Origin: Calliopum simillimum
Taxonomy: Eukaryota > Arthropoda > Insecta > Diptera > Lauxaniidae
Assembly: GCA_951812925.1 (NCBI GenBank)
Contig: OX638368.1
Span: forward strand, 26,351,187-26,415,186
Direction of reading: 5' to 3'
DNA length: 64,000 bases
Part shown: in pieces, positions 22,705 through 33,207 of the stretch
How the letters are laid out: every line of letters begins with the position of its first letter
Position numbering within the stretch: position 1 is the first letter of the stretch
Notes under the pieces: model-generated
What the model saw: the letters and a program-made list of their open reading frames with translations, nothing else
Told to the model about the DNA's origin: nothing
Database searches by the model: none
Program-made: the position numbers and the translations under genes

Positions 22705-24615
22705 ATGGAGGATTACTACAACTACGCAAGAGACTTATTAGAGATGGAACGTATTCACTCTGAGACGCCCAGTGACCAATTGAATGTTTATGGCCTTAGG
22801 GGTGAAAAACAGCAGTTGGAATATCTGTGGCAAAACTTTCAAACTTCATATAGAGATGTTAGAAAACTCCCAGAAAAGGAAGCAGGAGATAAAGAGAAGG
22901 TGAAGAGGTTGTACCAAAAGACATGGCAAGCCTATTTAAAGTACTTTTCTTCGATGGAAGAGTATTTAAGTCCAGTTAAAATTGAACAGCAAACACCCGT
23001 TGCTGCCCCAGCTCATCCATGTACCCAAGACTTCGCTATCAGTGTTCCACCCTGCGATATCGATATTTTTTATGGCGATTATTTGAATTGGCCATCTTTT
23101 CGAGATTTATTCACTGCTCTCTACATCAACAACAAGCGATTGAGTAATGTGGAAAAATTGTTCCATCTCAATCAGAAGACCCGCGGTGAGGCTAGAGACA
23201 TTGTGAAAATGGCTCCTCTAACCAATGACGGTTTTTGTATAGCTTGGTTGAATCTTGAAGACCAATACGAAAACAGTCGTATGCAGGTTAATCTGCAGCT
23301 AAAAACCCTTTTTGACTTGCCCGATGTAGACCCTAAGTTCAGTTCTTCAGTAAAGAAATTGCAACGTACAGTGAATAATTGCATATCGACACTTAAAACT
23401 TTGAAAATAAATACTGATAGTTGGGACCCGATACTAGTGTATCTTTGCTCTACAAAGTTACCCAAAGCTTTCTTAGAAGATTTTGAAAAGTCATTAAGTG
23501 ACCATTCAAAGAACCCGTCTTGGAAGGAATTCGACAGTTTCCTAGCCCGAAAGTTTAAAGACTTGATAGCCGTTGAAGACATTCATCGGTGTCGACCCAA
23601 GCCGCAATCCAACAGATTTGATTATGAATACCCGAACCCGAAGAACTCAAAAGCGGATACAGACAATAAAAACTGTAGACTGTGCAAAGGAGATCACACT
23701 CTTCGCGAGTGCCCCAGATTCATTGCCATGAAAGTGGATGAAAGAATCGACATAGTTCAACAGATAGGATGCTGCTTTAATTGTCTGGCACTGTCTCATG
23801 GAGTGAAGGATTGCAATAGTGCTTACAGTTGTCGCTTTTGCAGCAAAAAACACAATTCATTGATTCATCAAAAGGACCCGGACCCATTACCCAGTACTAG
23901 TAAAGATGCAATAACAACTACCCAATCATATCTAACCCGTACAATACAGTCCACTGCTTATACGCCCCACAAAAAGAAGATTAAGAACCCATCAAGCAAT
24001 ATAAACGTCCTTGGAACAGCAATGGTGCAGATTAATTACCAAGGTTCAATCTTTGAAGCACGAGCTCTCATTGACTCTGGTTCCGAAAAAACTTTTGTCT
24101 CAGAGGAGCTAAGTAAAAGGATTGGTTTTCCGACCCATAAAACAACAACACAAGTATCGGGGATCAATCGGAAAAACTTAGCAACACTGACTCACTCTTG
24201 TGATCTAAGGATTGGTTCATCCTTAAACCCAAACATTTGCGTTAAGGCTAACGCATTAATTATAAAGTTTTTGACAAGTAAGCTACCAGCTTACTCTGTC
24301 GACCCACCCACAAATGATTTAAATACTTTGCATTTAGCAGACCCTATGTTTTATAAGGCCAGACCCATTGATATCATCATTGGCTGTGACTTATACCCGG
24401 ACATTATGTGCAGTGGTGTACTGCATAATGTTCTTGGTTCTCTTGTGGCTCAAGAAACCATATTTGGCTGGACCCTATCAGGACCCATTTACAATGAAGT
24501 ATCCGATGGCCACCCGAGAGTTAAGGATGAGAACAGTCCTTCACCAACCCATCATGTGTCTAAATCCAGGAGGAAAAAGACAACCCTCGACTCAAAAAGG
24601 ATTTGCGTAATATAA
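22705..24615 (+). CDS. BEL/Pao gag with zinc knuckles and retropepsin
   Basis: An open frame of 636 aa from the ATG at 22705 (MEDYYNYARDLL). The N-terminal half resembles the BEL gag capsid domain (DUF1759 type: YGDYLNWPSFRDLF, LNWPSF-type motif). Three zinc-binding clusters follow near 23670-23870: CRLCKGDHTLREC, CFNCLALSHGVKDC and CRFCSKKHNSLIH. An aspartic protease domain (DUF1758 type) has the active site ALIDSGSEKTF near 24064 and a later IIIGCDLYPDIM. The frame stops soon after (KRICVI), where pol should continue. It is probably truncated by a large internal deletion rather than a natural end. The sequence is intact enough to suggest recent activity. Confidence 0.88.
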   Translation: MEDYYNYARDLLEMERIHSETPSDQLNVYGLRGEKQQLEYLWQNFQTSYRDVRKLPEKEAGDKEKVKRLYQKTWQAYLKYFSSMEEYLSPVKIEQQTPVAAPAHPCTQDFAISVPPCDIDIFYGDYLNWPSFRDLFTALYINNKRLSNVEKLFHLNQKTRGEARDIVKMAPLTNDGFCIAWLNLEDQYENSRMQVNLQLKTLFDLPDVDPKFSSSVKKLQRTVNNCISTLKTLKINTDSWDPILVYLCSTKLPKAFLEDFEKSLSDHSKNPSWKEFDSFLARKFKDLIAVEDIHRCRPKPQSNRFDYEYPNPKNSKADTDNKNCRLCKGDHTLRECPRFIAMKVDERIDIVQQIGCCFNCLALSHGVKDCNSAYSCRFCSKKHNSLIHQKDPDPLPSTSKDAITTTQSYLTRTIQSTAYTPHKKKIKNPSSNINVLGTAMVQINYQGSIFEARALIDSGSEKTFVSEELSKRIGFPTHKTTTQVSGINRKNLATLTHSCDLRIGSSLNPNICVKANALIIKFLTSKLPAYSVDPPTNDLNTLHLADPMFYKARPIDIIIGCDLYPDIMCSGVLHNVLGSLVAQETIFGWTLSGPIYNEVSDGHPRVKDENSPSPTHHVSKSRRKKTTLDSKRICVI

Positions 24616-24788
24616 TTTGAATGACTTGAAGAGCTGCGTTCGCTTGGTAACTCTCTTACCAATGCGGCTTTTGAGTCATTTTGCACCCACTCTCAATTCG
24701 TTTAATACCCTACACCTTGTTTGAATTTTTCAGTGATTTTGTTGTCTAAGTCTCTTTGCAGATCATAGATCCTGCAAGGCGGGCAGAA

Positions 24789-25317
24789 TGTTTACGTCCA
24801 ACGTAAACAGTGTGCATCCTGCATATCTGTCATCTTTTGTGACCCGCCGCACAGCGCTGCTGTCGTTTACTCGTTGTGTGAACAACGAGTAAAAATGACA
24901 TTCGCCATTCACATAGAATTAGCAAGTCAGCGAACCCATCATAATTTAAACTCAACCTAAAACTCAACAAGGACAACATAGAATCGTAAACCACATAGAA
25001 CATCAACAATAGAACACAACCAGGAGACATTCTACAATAATCAACAGAAATTACGGAGACGACATCACGGGAACAAAACTCACACTCAACAAGACATCGC
25101 AACGGTGGACAAAAGACGATCATCTTTGGACACTTTTGGCGCCCATCTAATCCACCCATATACACATTTACAACCAAAATTGTATTGTAAAGTATACATA
25201 AAAATTTGTACTTTAAATTTGCAATTTTCAATCCCACATTTTACCCACAATAATAAATTCTATTTTAAACCAAATTTAGATTCTTGTGTCCGGCTTATTT
25301 AACCCTTCACCCGTACA
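24789..25317 (+). repeat. 3' LTR of BEL element
   Basis: Begins TGTTTACGTCC after a G-rich tract (GGCGGGCAGAA, the likely polypurine primer) and ends CACCCGTACA. It is nearly identical to the 5' LTR for about 200 bp and then different. Confidence 0.88.
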
Positions 25318-25322
25318 ACAAA
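25318..25322. repeat. BEL element target-site duplication, right
   Basis: ACAAA, identical to 21236-21240. Confidence 0.8.
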
Positions 25323-25339
25323 TGTGAAACGAAATGAAA

Positions 25340-25620
25340 ATAAAAAACATAAAGTCAGTGTCAGTCAGCTTTTTAGCTTTTACTTTGTGCTGTATCCTCT
25401 TCTTTTCAGATCTGTGTGACCGCGTATTTTGTCGTTGTTAATATTGAAAAATTTGTATTTAATTATAACTGGCTTAATGACAAAATATTAAAATAATTTT
25501 AACTTTGTGCACATTTACACGCAAATACCTTTCTAATGGTGTATAATTCAAAGTCGTGCTCCATTTCTAATATAGTAAAAGAGGACAAACTTTTGTCTTG
25601 CTTAGTAATATATAGAAAAG
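25340..25620. repeat. Repeat copy lacking the DD41D insertion
   Basis: Reverse complement of sequence on both sides of the DD41D element (14548-14650 and 13510-13613): CTGTATCCTCTT.TTTTCAG, CGCGTATTT, then TTAATATTGAAAAA, then AAAATATTAAAATAATTTTAAC. The DD41D insertion point is unoccupied here. Confidence 0.75.
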
Positions 25621-26025
25621 GCACGATATGTCATTTTATCCAAAAATTTTAAAAATTTTTGTTTTAAAAAACCTTTATATTTTCAAAAAATAAGCCTTTA
25701 AAACATGTTTTTTGAATGTATGTAATAAATAGTAGAGTTAATCTGGTTAGAAACAGTTGTTTTAACTTTTCTTGTTGGTACTCACAAATTTAATAAATTT
25801 CAACCAATTCTTATATCTAAAAAAAAAATATAAGTATACAAAAAAATCAGGAACACAAATTTTAATAATGTATTTTTTGAAAGTAAAAAAAAAACTGTTT
25901 TGTAGACGGCTAAAGGTCTAAATTTAAACGAAATAACAAAAATCATATCTTGATTTTAGTTCAGTTATCTCAGATTTAAAATATTTTGTAAACAAGTTTT
26001 TTATAGATGCCAATAAAATATGCAT
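25621..26025. other. AT-rich spacer, nothing recognised
   Basis: No coding signal or clear repeat boundary. Confidence 0.3.
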
Positions 26026-26180
26026 GGCAATTCCCTTCTCGACAATATATATTCCCTTCTCGAGAGAGAGAGAGCATTTGCAATCGGGAATATTTTCACG
26101 ATAAAAATTCCATTTCCAGCAAAGCTGCTTTTTCTTCTAATTTTTCTCCAATTTTCCATTTGACTTTGACACAGTGATGT
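26026..26180. mobile_element. MITE, CTCGAG/TTATCATGAAT family
   Basis: Contains TTCCCTTCTCGAGAGAG and ends in the TTCCATTTGACTTTGACACA stretch shared with the copy at 6139-6302. Confidence 0.6.
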
Positions 26181-26930
26181 CAGCTCAGTGCTTTTCACAC
26201 CAGATTAAGTGTTTTTTGAAAATTAAAAAAACGAAAAAACTGGGTTAGTGCTCAGTAAGTTTTTTTGTGCCTTTTCTCAACTTCAGAAACGCTATAAAAG
26301 TCGTTCTAATCGCTATAAGATATTTAATTTCAACTACGTTTTAAGCATATTGGATATTGGAAATTCGTTTTAAGAAATCCAAGATCAGCCAGTAAAAAAA
26401 CGTATGGAACTAAAAACTCGGTCCATATCAGCCATTATTTAACAAAGCAAATTTTTCATACTAGTATATTTTTAGTGCTTTTTTGACTACGTTTCCACTA
26501 AGGATTTTGAAAATGCTACGTTGGAACCACTGCTTTAACAGCTAAGGTTAAAAAAAAAAACCAAATATATTATAAACATCGACATTTCATTAAAAACAAA
26601 AAAAACGAAATACATAGTTGGTAAGGTCTACGAGTTCGGCCAAATAAATTTCCAATGACGGAGAAACAACAATCACGAAAAAAAAGGGACAAAATGAAGA
26701 GTAACAATAACCATGTTTACTTTAGTGATACCTCATATTTTTTGTTTTTTAAACCTAGTTTATTTTATGAAGCTTTTAATTCTAAGAAAGAATATGCTAT
26801 CAAAAAGTGTCGGACGGATTTAGTTTTGGGAATATAACCATCGAAAGATCCGGATACAGCATTTGCCGTACAAAGGTTCCAATTCCCAAGCAAAATTAAA
26901 TTGAAAATTAAGTTGAAAATTAAATTTTTC
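26181..26930. other. Intergenic DNA, nothing recognised
   Basis: AT-rich with A homopolymers. Short open frames have no domain. Confidence 0.3.
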
Positions 26931-27400
26931 CAATAAACGTCAAAATACCCCCTCTCAAATTATTGCCGATAACCTTATTTTTCTAGTGAATTTTGCCCCT
27001 CCTGTATTTTTTTTTTTTTTTTGTTTTGCGTTTGCAAGCCACGGAGTAAGAGAATAAATTCTCGAGAATATTTATTTACGATAAGGACTTTTATGAATCT
27101 ATTGAGAAATTCCCCCTCGTTAGGGATCATTTGCAATCGTAAATAATTCGAGAATAGAAAATAGGGAAACTTTTTGTTTAACTTTCGACGCACGTCGTAT
27201 TTCCTGTTAAAAATTTAGAAAAGAATTTTTTACATCAAATCTCAAAATATTCCTTCTCCAAATTATTGCTGATAACCTTATTTTCCAGTGATTTTTTGCC
27301 TTCCACAAACAATTTTTTTTTTTGGATCGCCTTCCAAGGCGTTCGAGAAAAAATTCTCGAGAATGTTTATTCATGAAAAGGCGCATTATCATAGTCTTAT
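26931..27400. repeat. Two adjacent diverged copies of the CTCGAG MITE family
   Basis: TCTCGAGAATATTTATTTACGATAAGG (near 27058) and TTCTCGAGAATGTTTATTCATG (near 27352) repeat the family terminus. Each is preceded by TCAAAATA.CCC/TTC..CTC.AAATTATTGC.GATAACCTTATTTT.

 This shows a duplicated unit of about 310 bp. Confidence 0.55.
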
Positions 27401-27436
27401 TGTATACGCCACTTATAAATGCGACAATCGAGACTT

Positions 27437-27560
27437 TCAGGCTTGTTCCGAAATCCGTATGATTTCAATAACATACTTTTGATTTAGGAAGCTTTTTGTT
27501 GAAAAAGGTGTGTCGAACGATAAAAAGTATTAGAGTCTCTTTTGTGGAGAATTATATACA
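27437..27560 (+). mobile_element. Partial MITE, GGCCTGTTCCGTAATCCGTG family
   Basis: Half-element beginning CAGGCTTGTTCCGAAATCCG and running through the GAACGATAAAAAGTATTAGAG and TTTTGTGGAGAATTA words of the family. Confidence 0.6.
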
Positions 27561-28039
27561 GTTCGCTTGCGATATCAACTAATCAAAACCTTTTAATTTT
27601 TGCGAGATTGTTCATATTTACGAAAGGCAGTGAGGGTATTCCTTAAAACGTGTAAATGTCTCGAAAACCTCGTAATAGTTGTCAAAATCAATGCCCCAAG
27701 TGTGCTCGCGATAATATGAACTTTTTGTTCATATTTACGAAAGGTGCAACAATCAAAAAAATCGAGTGCCATTAGTTTCAAAATAAATAAGTTTTTGGTG
27801 AAAACTAAAGAAACTTTATTATTCATTTTGTTCGTTACACAGACCCCATATAAACATAAAGATTTAGAAATAAATTCGTATTCTGTTTAAAGTTTAAAAA
27901 AATTATGTTCATATTTTAGAGCTTTTGCACAAACTTCATATTTTGGAAATGGAGAATGGAGAAAAAGTGTTCATATTTTGGGGTGCACATATGTTGGGAT
28001 GTTAATGTTAACGCGAGTTCACTGTAATCTACAGATACA

Positions 28040-28200
28040 GACCTGTTCCGTAATCGGTGTGGTTTCAATTACTTTTCATTTAAAATGGTTTTTGATGAAA
28101 ATGGTGAGTCACGCGATAAAAAGTATAAGAATCTTTTTTTGTGGAGAATTAGAGGTCCTACAAATAATATTGATTTGTATTTTCGAAAAAAAGCCTTTTA
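28040..28200 (+). mobile_element. MITE half-copy, GGCCTGTTCCGTAATCCGTG family
   Basis: Begins AGACCTGTTCCGTAATCGGTGTGG, then carries GAGTCACGCGATAAAAAGTATAAGAATC and ACAAATAATATTGATTTG. Confidence 0.65.
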
Positions 28201-28292
28201 GGATTGTAGTTTCTTATGATTTGAATGTCATAAATAATAATAATAATATACTTCACTTGAATGTGAGACAGCAAACTGTAAAGTTGATTTCA

Positions 28293-28548
28293 TATATGGA
28301 TAGTGTTATGCAACGAGTCAACCCACTCGAAATTAGTTTTAAGATATTAACGTTTTTGTGTAGATGTCGTAAAACAAATCATATGAAAATGTCAAACAAT
28401 TTTTGTTGTTTTCAACCTCTTATTAACAAAATATAGGCTGGGTTTTTTAAAAATAAGTACTTCTTTTTATTTAGAATCGAACTGCATTCATAAGTCGAAA
28501 AAAACTTGTTAGAGGGTTGACTCGTTACTGCATAACAGTGTCCATATA
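28293..28548. repeat. Inverted repeat, ~35-bp arms
   Basis: TATGGATAGTGTTATGCAACGAGTCAACC on the left faces GGTTGACTCGTTACTGCATAACAGTGTCCATA on the right. Confidence 0.65.
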
Positions 28549-29300
28549 TTCTACATTGGCGACGAGGAATAAAAAAAAAATCAAAAAAAAAAAAAAAGAT
28601 CATCAGTCAAAATATTTACAAAAAACAAGCACTGGAAACAATAAAAACAAAAGAATTTACAAAAGAAGAAAACCGGAAACGAAAGTTATGTATTGTAAAT
28701 ATGTAAAAAAAGTTATTTTAAAAGTGGAAAAAGGAATATTGCATTTTTAAAAGAAACATGATACAATAATTAATTAGTGGTATACGCAGTTTTAAAACGG
28801 CAAAACGTCCTTCTTTACTGGTTTTTATAATTGTAAATCTATGTAGTTGTTGTTGTCTCTAAAGTTGGACAAGCTGCGTTAACATTGTATAATTGAATCA
28901 TGAAATAAAGCATATAAAAATTTTTGAAATATTTGAAATATTAATTGAAAGAAAAAGGATATCAAAAAAAAAAAAAAAAAATATAGTAAAGATTGTTAGA
29001 AATTGCTTTGTGTGTCGTATTCTACAGTGGGCAGTGGATTTGTTTTCATTTCCGAATCTAATTACTTAGTTTTAATAAATTTTAAATTAGAACTAATAAT
29101 AAATAATCTAGTTATTTTATTGGAGCGTGTACTTGTACTGTAAGCTGTAAGAATGCAGAAACACAAAAAGAAAGTAAAAATGGGCTAGTGGTTATATATT
29201 GCCCAATAAATAAAATCAAGCACTAAAGCGACTAAATAAATTTTTCTTGCCAAAAAATAAAAAAATAGAGAGAAACATAATGTTGATGTCAAAACTACTT
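28549..29300. other. Intergenic DNA, nothing recognised
   Basis: A/T-rich with long A runs near 28569-28600 and 28966-28981. Confidence 0.3.
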
Positions 29301-29416
29301 TTTCCTGAATGCAAATCAATATTATTTGTAGAGCCTTTCATTCGACTCACTGTTTTCATCAAAAAGCCTCCTAAATGAAAAGTAATTGAAACTACAAGGA
29401 TTACGGAAACAGGCTC
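29301..29416 (-). mobile_element. MITE half-copy, GGCCTGTTCCGTAATCCGTG family (reverse)
   Basis: Reads inward from the right as GCCTGTTTCCGTAATCCTTG, followed by AATTACTTTTCATTTAGGAGG. Confidence 0.6.
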
Positions 29417-30510
29417 GTTTATGAAAGAAATCAACTGTTTGGCAACCCTGTTATTGCAATGACTAAAAAACACGAACACCAACAAGCGAATGCATTTCTT
29501 AATGGTATTTGTTCTTTTATTATTAATTTTATTTTTTTTTTCTTTTCATTCTGCTTTTTAAATGTTGAAGTTGAACTAATTCTGAAACTGATTTACATTT
29601 TTATTTTTCTTTTGTTTTCATTTTAATACATAGTATATATTTTCGCGACGATGACAACGACAAAGACGATAACAATAAAATTAGACAATCATCATGAATG
29701 ATGAAAAAATACATACATATTGTATTCACTGCAATTTAAACTAAAAAACGCAAATGGAAATAATTAATAAATATTACAATCTATATGTAATTGATTTTTA
29801 CAAAGAAATTTTAAGAAAATGCATAAAGGGAAAACAACAAATTATGTTGTTTTTGTTACCTAATCCTTGTATATGTTTATTGCATGTAAATTTATATTTT
29901 ACTACTTTTCCACTCACCGTAAAATGATTAATTTAATTATTCATCAATTAATTATAACGAATTGTAAGCAAAAAAAACACATAAAAATCTTTCGTTCTTT
30001 CTTTCCCTCCTTCTGACAGAATTAAAAACAAAACGTCAATTTTTGATCGACGCGACGGTCGCAGCCAGCAGCGCAGTAGAATAACAACAACAATATGTTT
30101 TGACGGACAAGACGTAGATAATAGAAGAAAAATAAAAAACTTAAATTTTTTCCTATTTTTTCTTGCTTTCTTTTTATTTTTTTTTCTCCAACTCCGTTTT
30201 TCTTCGCCTTCTTCAATATTTTCGACTCACTGCTCGTTGGTGGAAAAATATTGGAAAAAAAATGATTTTTTTCTTTAGCAAAAATTTTCAACTTTTATCT
30301 CACTCTTCATTTTTTTAATTTTATTGATATTGCAGTCTTTTTTATCGCGTCCATTTCATCGCCAATATAATTTTAATTTCATTTGGCTTGTAATCTGCAA
30401 ATTACGTATAATTAATTATTTTAATAAAACGTACAACGTTGGAAAATATAATAATATCGCGTATAAAAGAAATAACAACGCACTTTATTTTCATGTATCA
30501 ATCCGCTCGC
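29417..30510. other. Intergenic DNA, nothing recognised
   Basis: AT-rich. A slightly GC-richer patch at 30045-30085 (GACGCGACGGTCGCAGCC...) is non-coding in the frames examined. Confidence 0.3.
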
Positions 30511-30629
30511 TGTTTTAGTAAAAATGGCATGGCCACTCCATCAGTGTTGCGAGCAAAAAATAAACGATTTTCCGAATGGGAAACGGGAAAAAACATTTTA
30601 AAAAAGGGTAAAATTGAGGAGACATTCAA
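30511..30629 (+). repeat. 119-bp dispersed repeat, copy 1
   Basis: TGTTTTAGTAAAAATGGCATGG through GAGGAGACATTCAAG. It is about 93% similar by eye to 33208-33326, in the same orientation. Confidence 0.75.
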
Positions 30630-30639
30630 GGGTGTAACA

Positions 30640-30870
30640 TTTTGCCTGGCCAAACATTAAATACCCTACACTGCAGTATTTTGAAAATTTTGCTTATATG
30701 GGAGGTGCCACGCCCACGCTTGCATTTATAGTTCTAAGTGCCTGAGTAAAATTTAGTTTGATTATCTCAAAAAACGCTTTTAGTATAGCGTTTTAAAGAT
30801 TTTGCTTATGTAGAAGGTGCCACGCCCTCTAGTCCGAATCCGCCCAGTTTTTGCTCAGAGCTTGCGCAAA
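30640..30870. repeat. Dispersed GGTGCCACGCCC repeat
   Basis: Starts TGGCCAAACATTAAATACCCTACA and contains ATATGGGAGGTGCCACGCCC and AGTTTTTGCTCAGAGCTTGC. It is the reverse complement of 37850-38075 inside AKAP17A intron 1. Confidence 0.7.
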
Positions 30871-30999
30871 TAATTCGTAGTATTTAAGTGTGCTAGAGTT
30901 CGCCTTGTGGCCGAAATTCGACCATTTCTATCTGACTATGAAGCCTTGGTCGATAAAACACAAAAAGCTTTTATTATTCTTCCTTAGGGTTCTGGTTAT

Positions 31000-31570
31000 C
31001 TGCATTCATAAAAATCGGTGCAGCAAGTTATTTGCAATAGCGTGCTTGTCATTTAGGCCATGTTATTCCTACTAAAGAGCAAAAAGTTTTTGATATCTTT
31101 CCGTCCTGCTCATTCTGTCCCCATACCGGAATTCACCAAAATCAATGCCGTTAGCGTGTGGCACCGGCCACTTAAAAACATAAAGGTCATATTCTCATTC
31201 CTTGGTGTATACCCAATTTTAAAAAAGTCAATGTTGTGGTTTAGCAGTGAAAGTGTTTTTCCTTTTAGGGGCATGATACCACCTACTGAAAATCATAATG
31301 TTTATGTTATTATTCCTTTTCGTTAATCCCCACTCTGTACCAAATTTCGTAAAAGTCGCTGCAGTGGCTTAGCCGTGAGAGCCTTTTTTCCTTTTAGGGG
31401 CGTGGCACCACCCACTGAAAAACATATTGCTTATGTTATCGTTCCTTAGAGCTTACCATATATCCATACCAAATTTCGTAAGAACCGATGCAGTGGTTTA
31501 GACGTGAGAGCGTTTTTTCTATTTCGGGGCGTGTCACCGCCCACTTTTAAAAGAGATATAGTCCTATGCA
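31000..31570. repeat. Tandem repeat, ~125-130-bp units
   Basis: At least three successive units share GCAGTGGyTTAGxxGTGAGAG, then CCTTTTAGGGGCGTGGCACCACCCACTGAAAA, then TACCAAATTTCGTAA. Unit starts are near 31237, 31362 and 31491, with a more diverged unit before them. Confidence 0.7.
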
Positions 31571-32107
31571 CTGCTCCTTTTTACAAACTTTCCAACAAAA
31601 AAAAATCAATCAAATCGGTTGAGATTTAGGTATAGAAACAGGGACTGAATCGATTTTGTTTGTCTATTTATACATAGATTTTGGTTGAATTGTTGTGAAA
31701 AATACTCCTAAAGTTGCATTTGGAATAAATTTTTTGTATGGGTGGTAGGCGGTGGTATGGAATAGCCACACTCTTCCTTATCAAAATATCCTTTCTGATT
31801 TTTCTAATAGGACTCTTATTTTCCGAGTTATGATTCTTTGATGATAAGATATTTCAGCCCCCATACAAAAGACGAAGTATTTTGGGAGCGTGGCATATCC
31901 CATTTATTTATTTTAGGGCATTCCATTTCAACAACAAAAAATTTTGAGTTTTTGATATTTTTCTATACCATTCCCATCGGTTTATATATCATTTTGAATG
32001 CATGACCATTAGAGGTGAAAATGTACAAGTTTCATAGTAAAAAATAGCTATGAAAAAATATTAAAATCAGATTGTTGACCGAGCAGGGATCAACAAAACA
32101 AACTCAC
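31571..32107. other. Intergenic DNA, nothing recognised
   Basis: Non-coding AT-rich sequence between the tandem repeat and the zinc-finger remnant. Confidence 0.3.
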
Positions 32108-32317
32108 CTGGCCGCCGCGTGCAAAGCGCTTATCGCAATGTGCGGAACCATATGGCTTCCCACCGGAATGCAAACGCATGTGCAAAAATCCTTTAATGCA
32201 AAGGATTTCGTCAGAGCATGCAGCGAAATCGACGTTGCATTCAATAAACGCTGCACCTTTCATGTTAACTGCTTGGCGATAACTTTTGTCGCATTGCGTG
32301 CACTGAAATGGACGTTC
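32108..32317 (-). pseudogene. C2H2 zinc-finger protein fragment
   Basis: The minus strand encodes ERPFQCTQCDKSYRQAV, a normal start of a C2H2 finger. A decayed middle follows, readable as KSFALKDF only after a frameshift. It continues HMRLHSGGKPYGSAHCDKRFARGGQ, where the first Cys of the next finger is Ser. It ends at an intact donor-like GGCCAG|GTGAGT. The presence of linker (H.G.KPY) and knuckle motifs makes the origin clear. Lost Cys/His residues and the frameshift mark it as a dead gene fragment. The intact donor suggests it came from genomic DNA rather than a processed mRNA. Confidence 0.7.
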
Positions 32318-32411
32318 ATCGTATTATGCCGTCAGCCCCGGTCTCGTGAACAGTTGGCTTTTTCATTTTTGTGTACTTTTGGAGTTGAAAGTTGCATTTC
32401 GTTTCCAACAA

Positions 32412-32835
32412 TTAGTAGGTGTTTTTCTTTTTTTGTTCAGAGTAGAGCCCTGAACAGAACGTGAGCACGTCGAGTATAACCTGAACAGAGCAAGCTCAGA
32501 GCGCCCTAATTTATTTATAAAACACACTTGAACATTTTTCCATTGAAAGCCGGTCAAACTGCCAAAAAATTCAAATAAATTATTAAATTTATTTTATTTT
32601 ACTTCAAAATAACCAGCACAATCTAAAATCAATTTTGTTTTTATTTTATTTTGTTTATTTTTCTACTTTCAAATGTCTATTTTGATGTGCTCCGTCTTTT
32701 AGTCTGAACGCTCCGTCGTTTCATTCTGAGCTCATAGAGCGCGCTCTGATTTCACTCTGAACAAAAAAAGAAACACAAATTATTTTTTGACAACTCAGAC
32801 CCTACTCCGAACGAAAAAAGAAAAACGCCTAATAA
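32412..32835. mobile_element. MITE with GTTTTTCTTTTTTTGTTC termini
   Basis: The left end TTAGTAGGTGTTTTTCTTTT is matched inverted by the right end (GAAAAACGCCTAATAA). Internally it is GAACAGAG/CTCTGAAC-rich. Non-coding, 424 bp. Superfamily not determined. Confidence 0.6.
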
Positions 32836-32877
32836 TAGAACAATTAAAATTAAAATTAAATAGTTTGGTTTTTTTTT

Positions 32878-33190
32878 GTACTTTGACAGAAAAGTTACGG
32901 TAAGTTTCCTCCTTTTTTGGACTTTGACAGAAAAGTTACGGTAAGTTTTCTCCTCTTTTGTGTTTTGACAGAAAAGTTACGTTAAGTTTTCTCCTTTTTT
33001 GGACTTTGACAGAAAAGTTACGGTATGTTTTCTCCTCTTTTGTGTTTTGACAGAAAAGTTACGGTGTTTTCCCCTCTATTGGGTTTTGACAGAAAAGTTA
33101 CGTTAAGTTTTCTCCTTTTTTGGACTTTGACAGAAAAGTTACGGTAAGTTTTCTACTCTTTTGTGTTTTGACAGAAAAGTTACGGTAAGT
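32878..33190 (+). repeat. 41-bp tandem array (8 units) with splice-site-like units
   Basis: GACAGAAAAGTTACG recurs at 32885, 32926, 32967, 33008, 33049, 33088, 33129 and 33170, a 41-bp period with one 39-bp step. Units largely alternate between a TTTTTTGGAC type and a CTCTTTTGTGTT type, giving an 82-bp higher-order period. Each unit reads as pyrimidine tract, TTTGACAG, AAAAGTTACG, GTAAGT. Confidence 0.9.
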
Positions 33191-33207
33191 TTTTTCGCGT
33201 TGCCAAT

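Larger units (their letters stand above)
21241..25317 (+). mobile_element. BEL/Pao LTR retrotransposon, pol deleted
   Basis: A 4.08-kb plus-strand element with LTRs at 21241-21680 and 24789-25317 and 5-bp target duplications (ACAAA). The internal region carries one gag-plus-protease frame (22705-24615). The remaining 170 bp to the 3' LTR cannot hold reverse transcriptase, RNase H or integrase, which are missing. The gag region and DUF1758-like protease type identify the BEL/Pao superfamily. The element is non-autonomous. Confidence 0.9.

Noticed and set aside
27978..28436. 152-codon plus-strand frame
   Set aside because: Composed largely of MITE sequence (GGCCTGTTCC family), with no protein features.
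31000..31570. Possible CRISPR-like array
   Set aside because: Units are about 125 bp and diverged throughout, with no constant repeat/variable spacer pattern; this is a eukaryotic tandem repeat.
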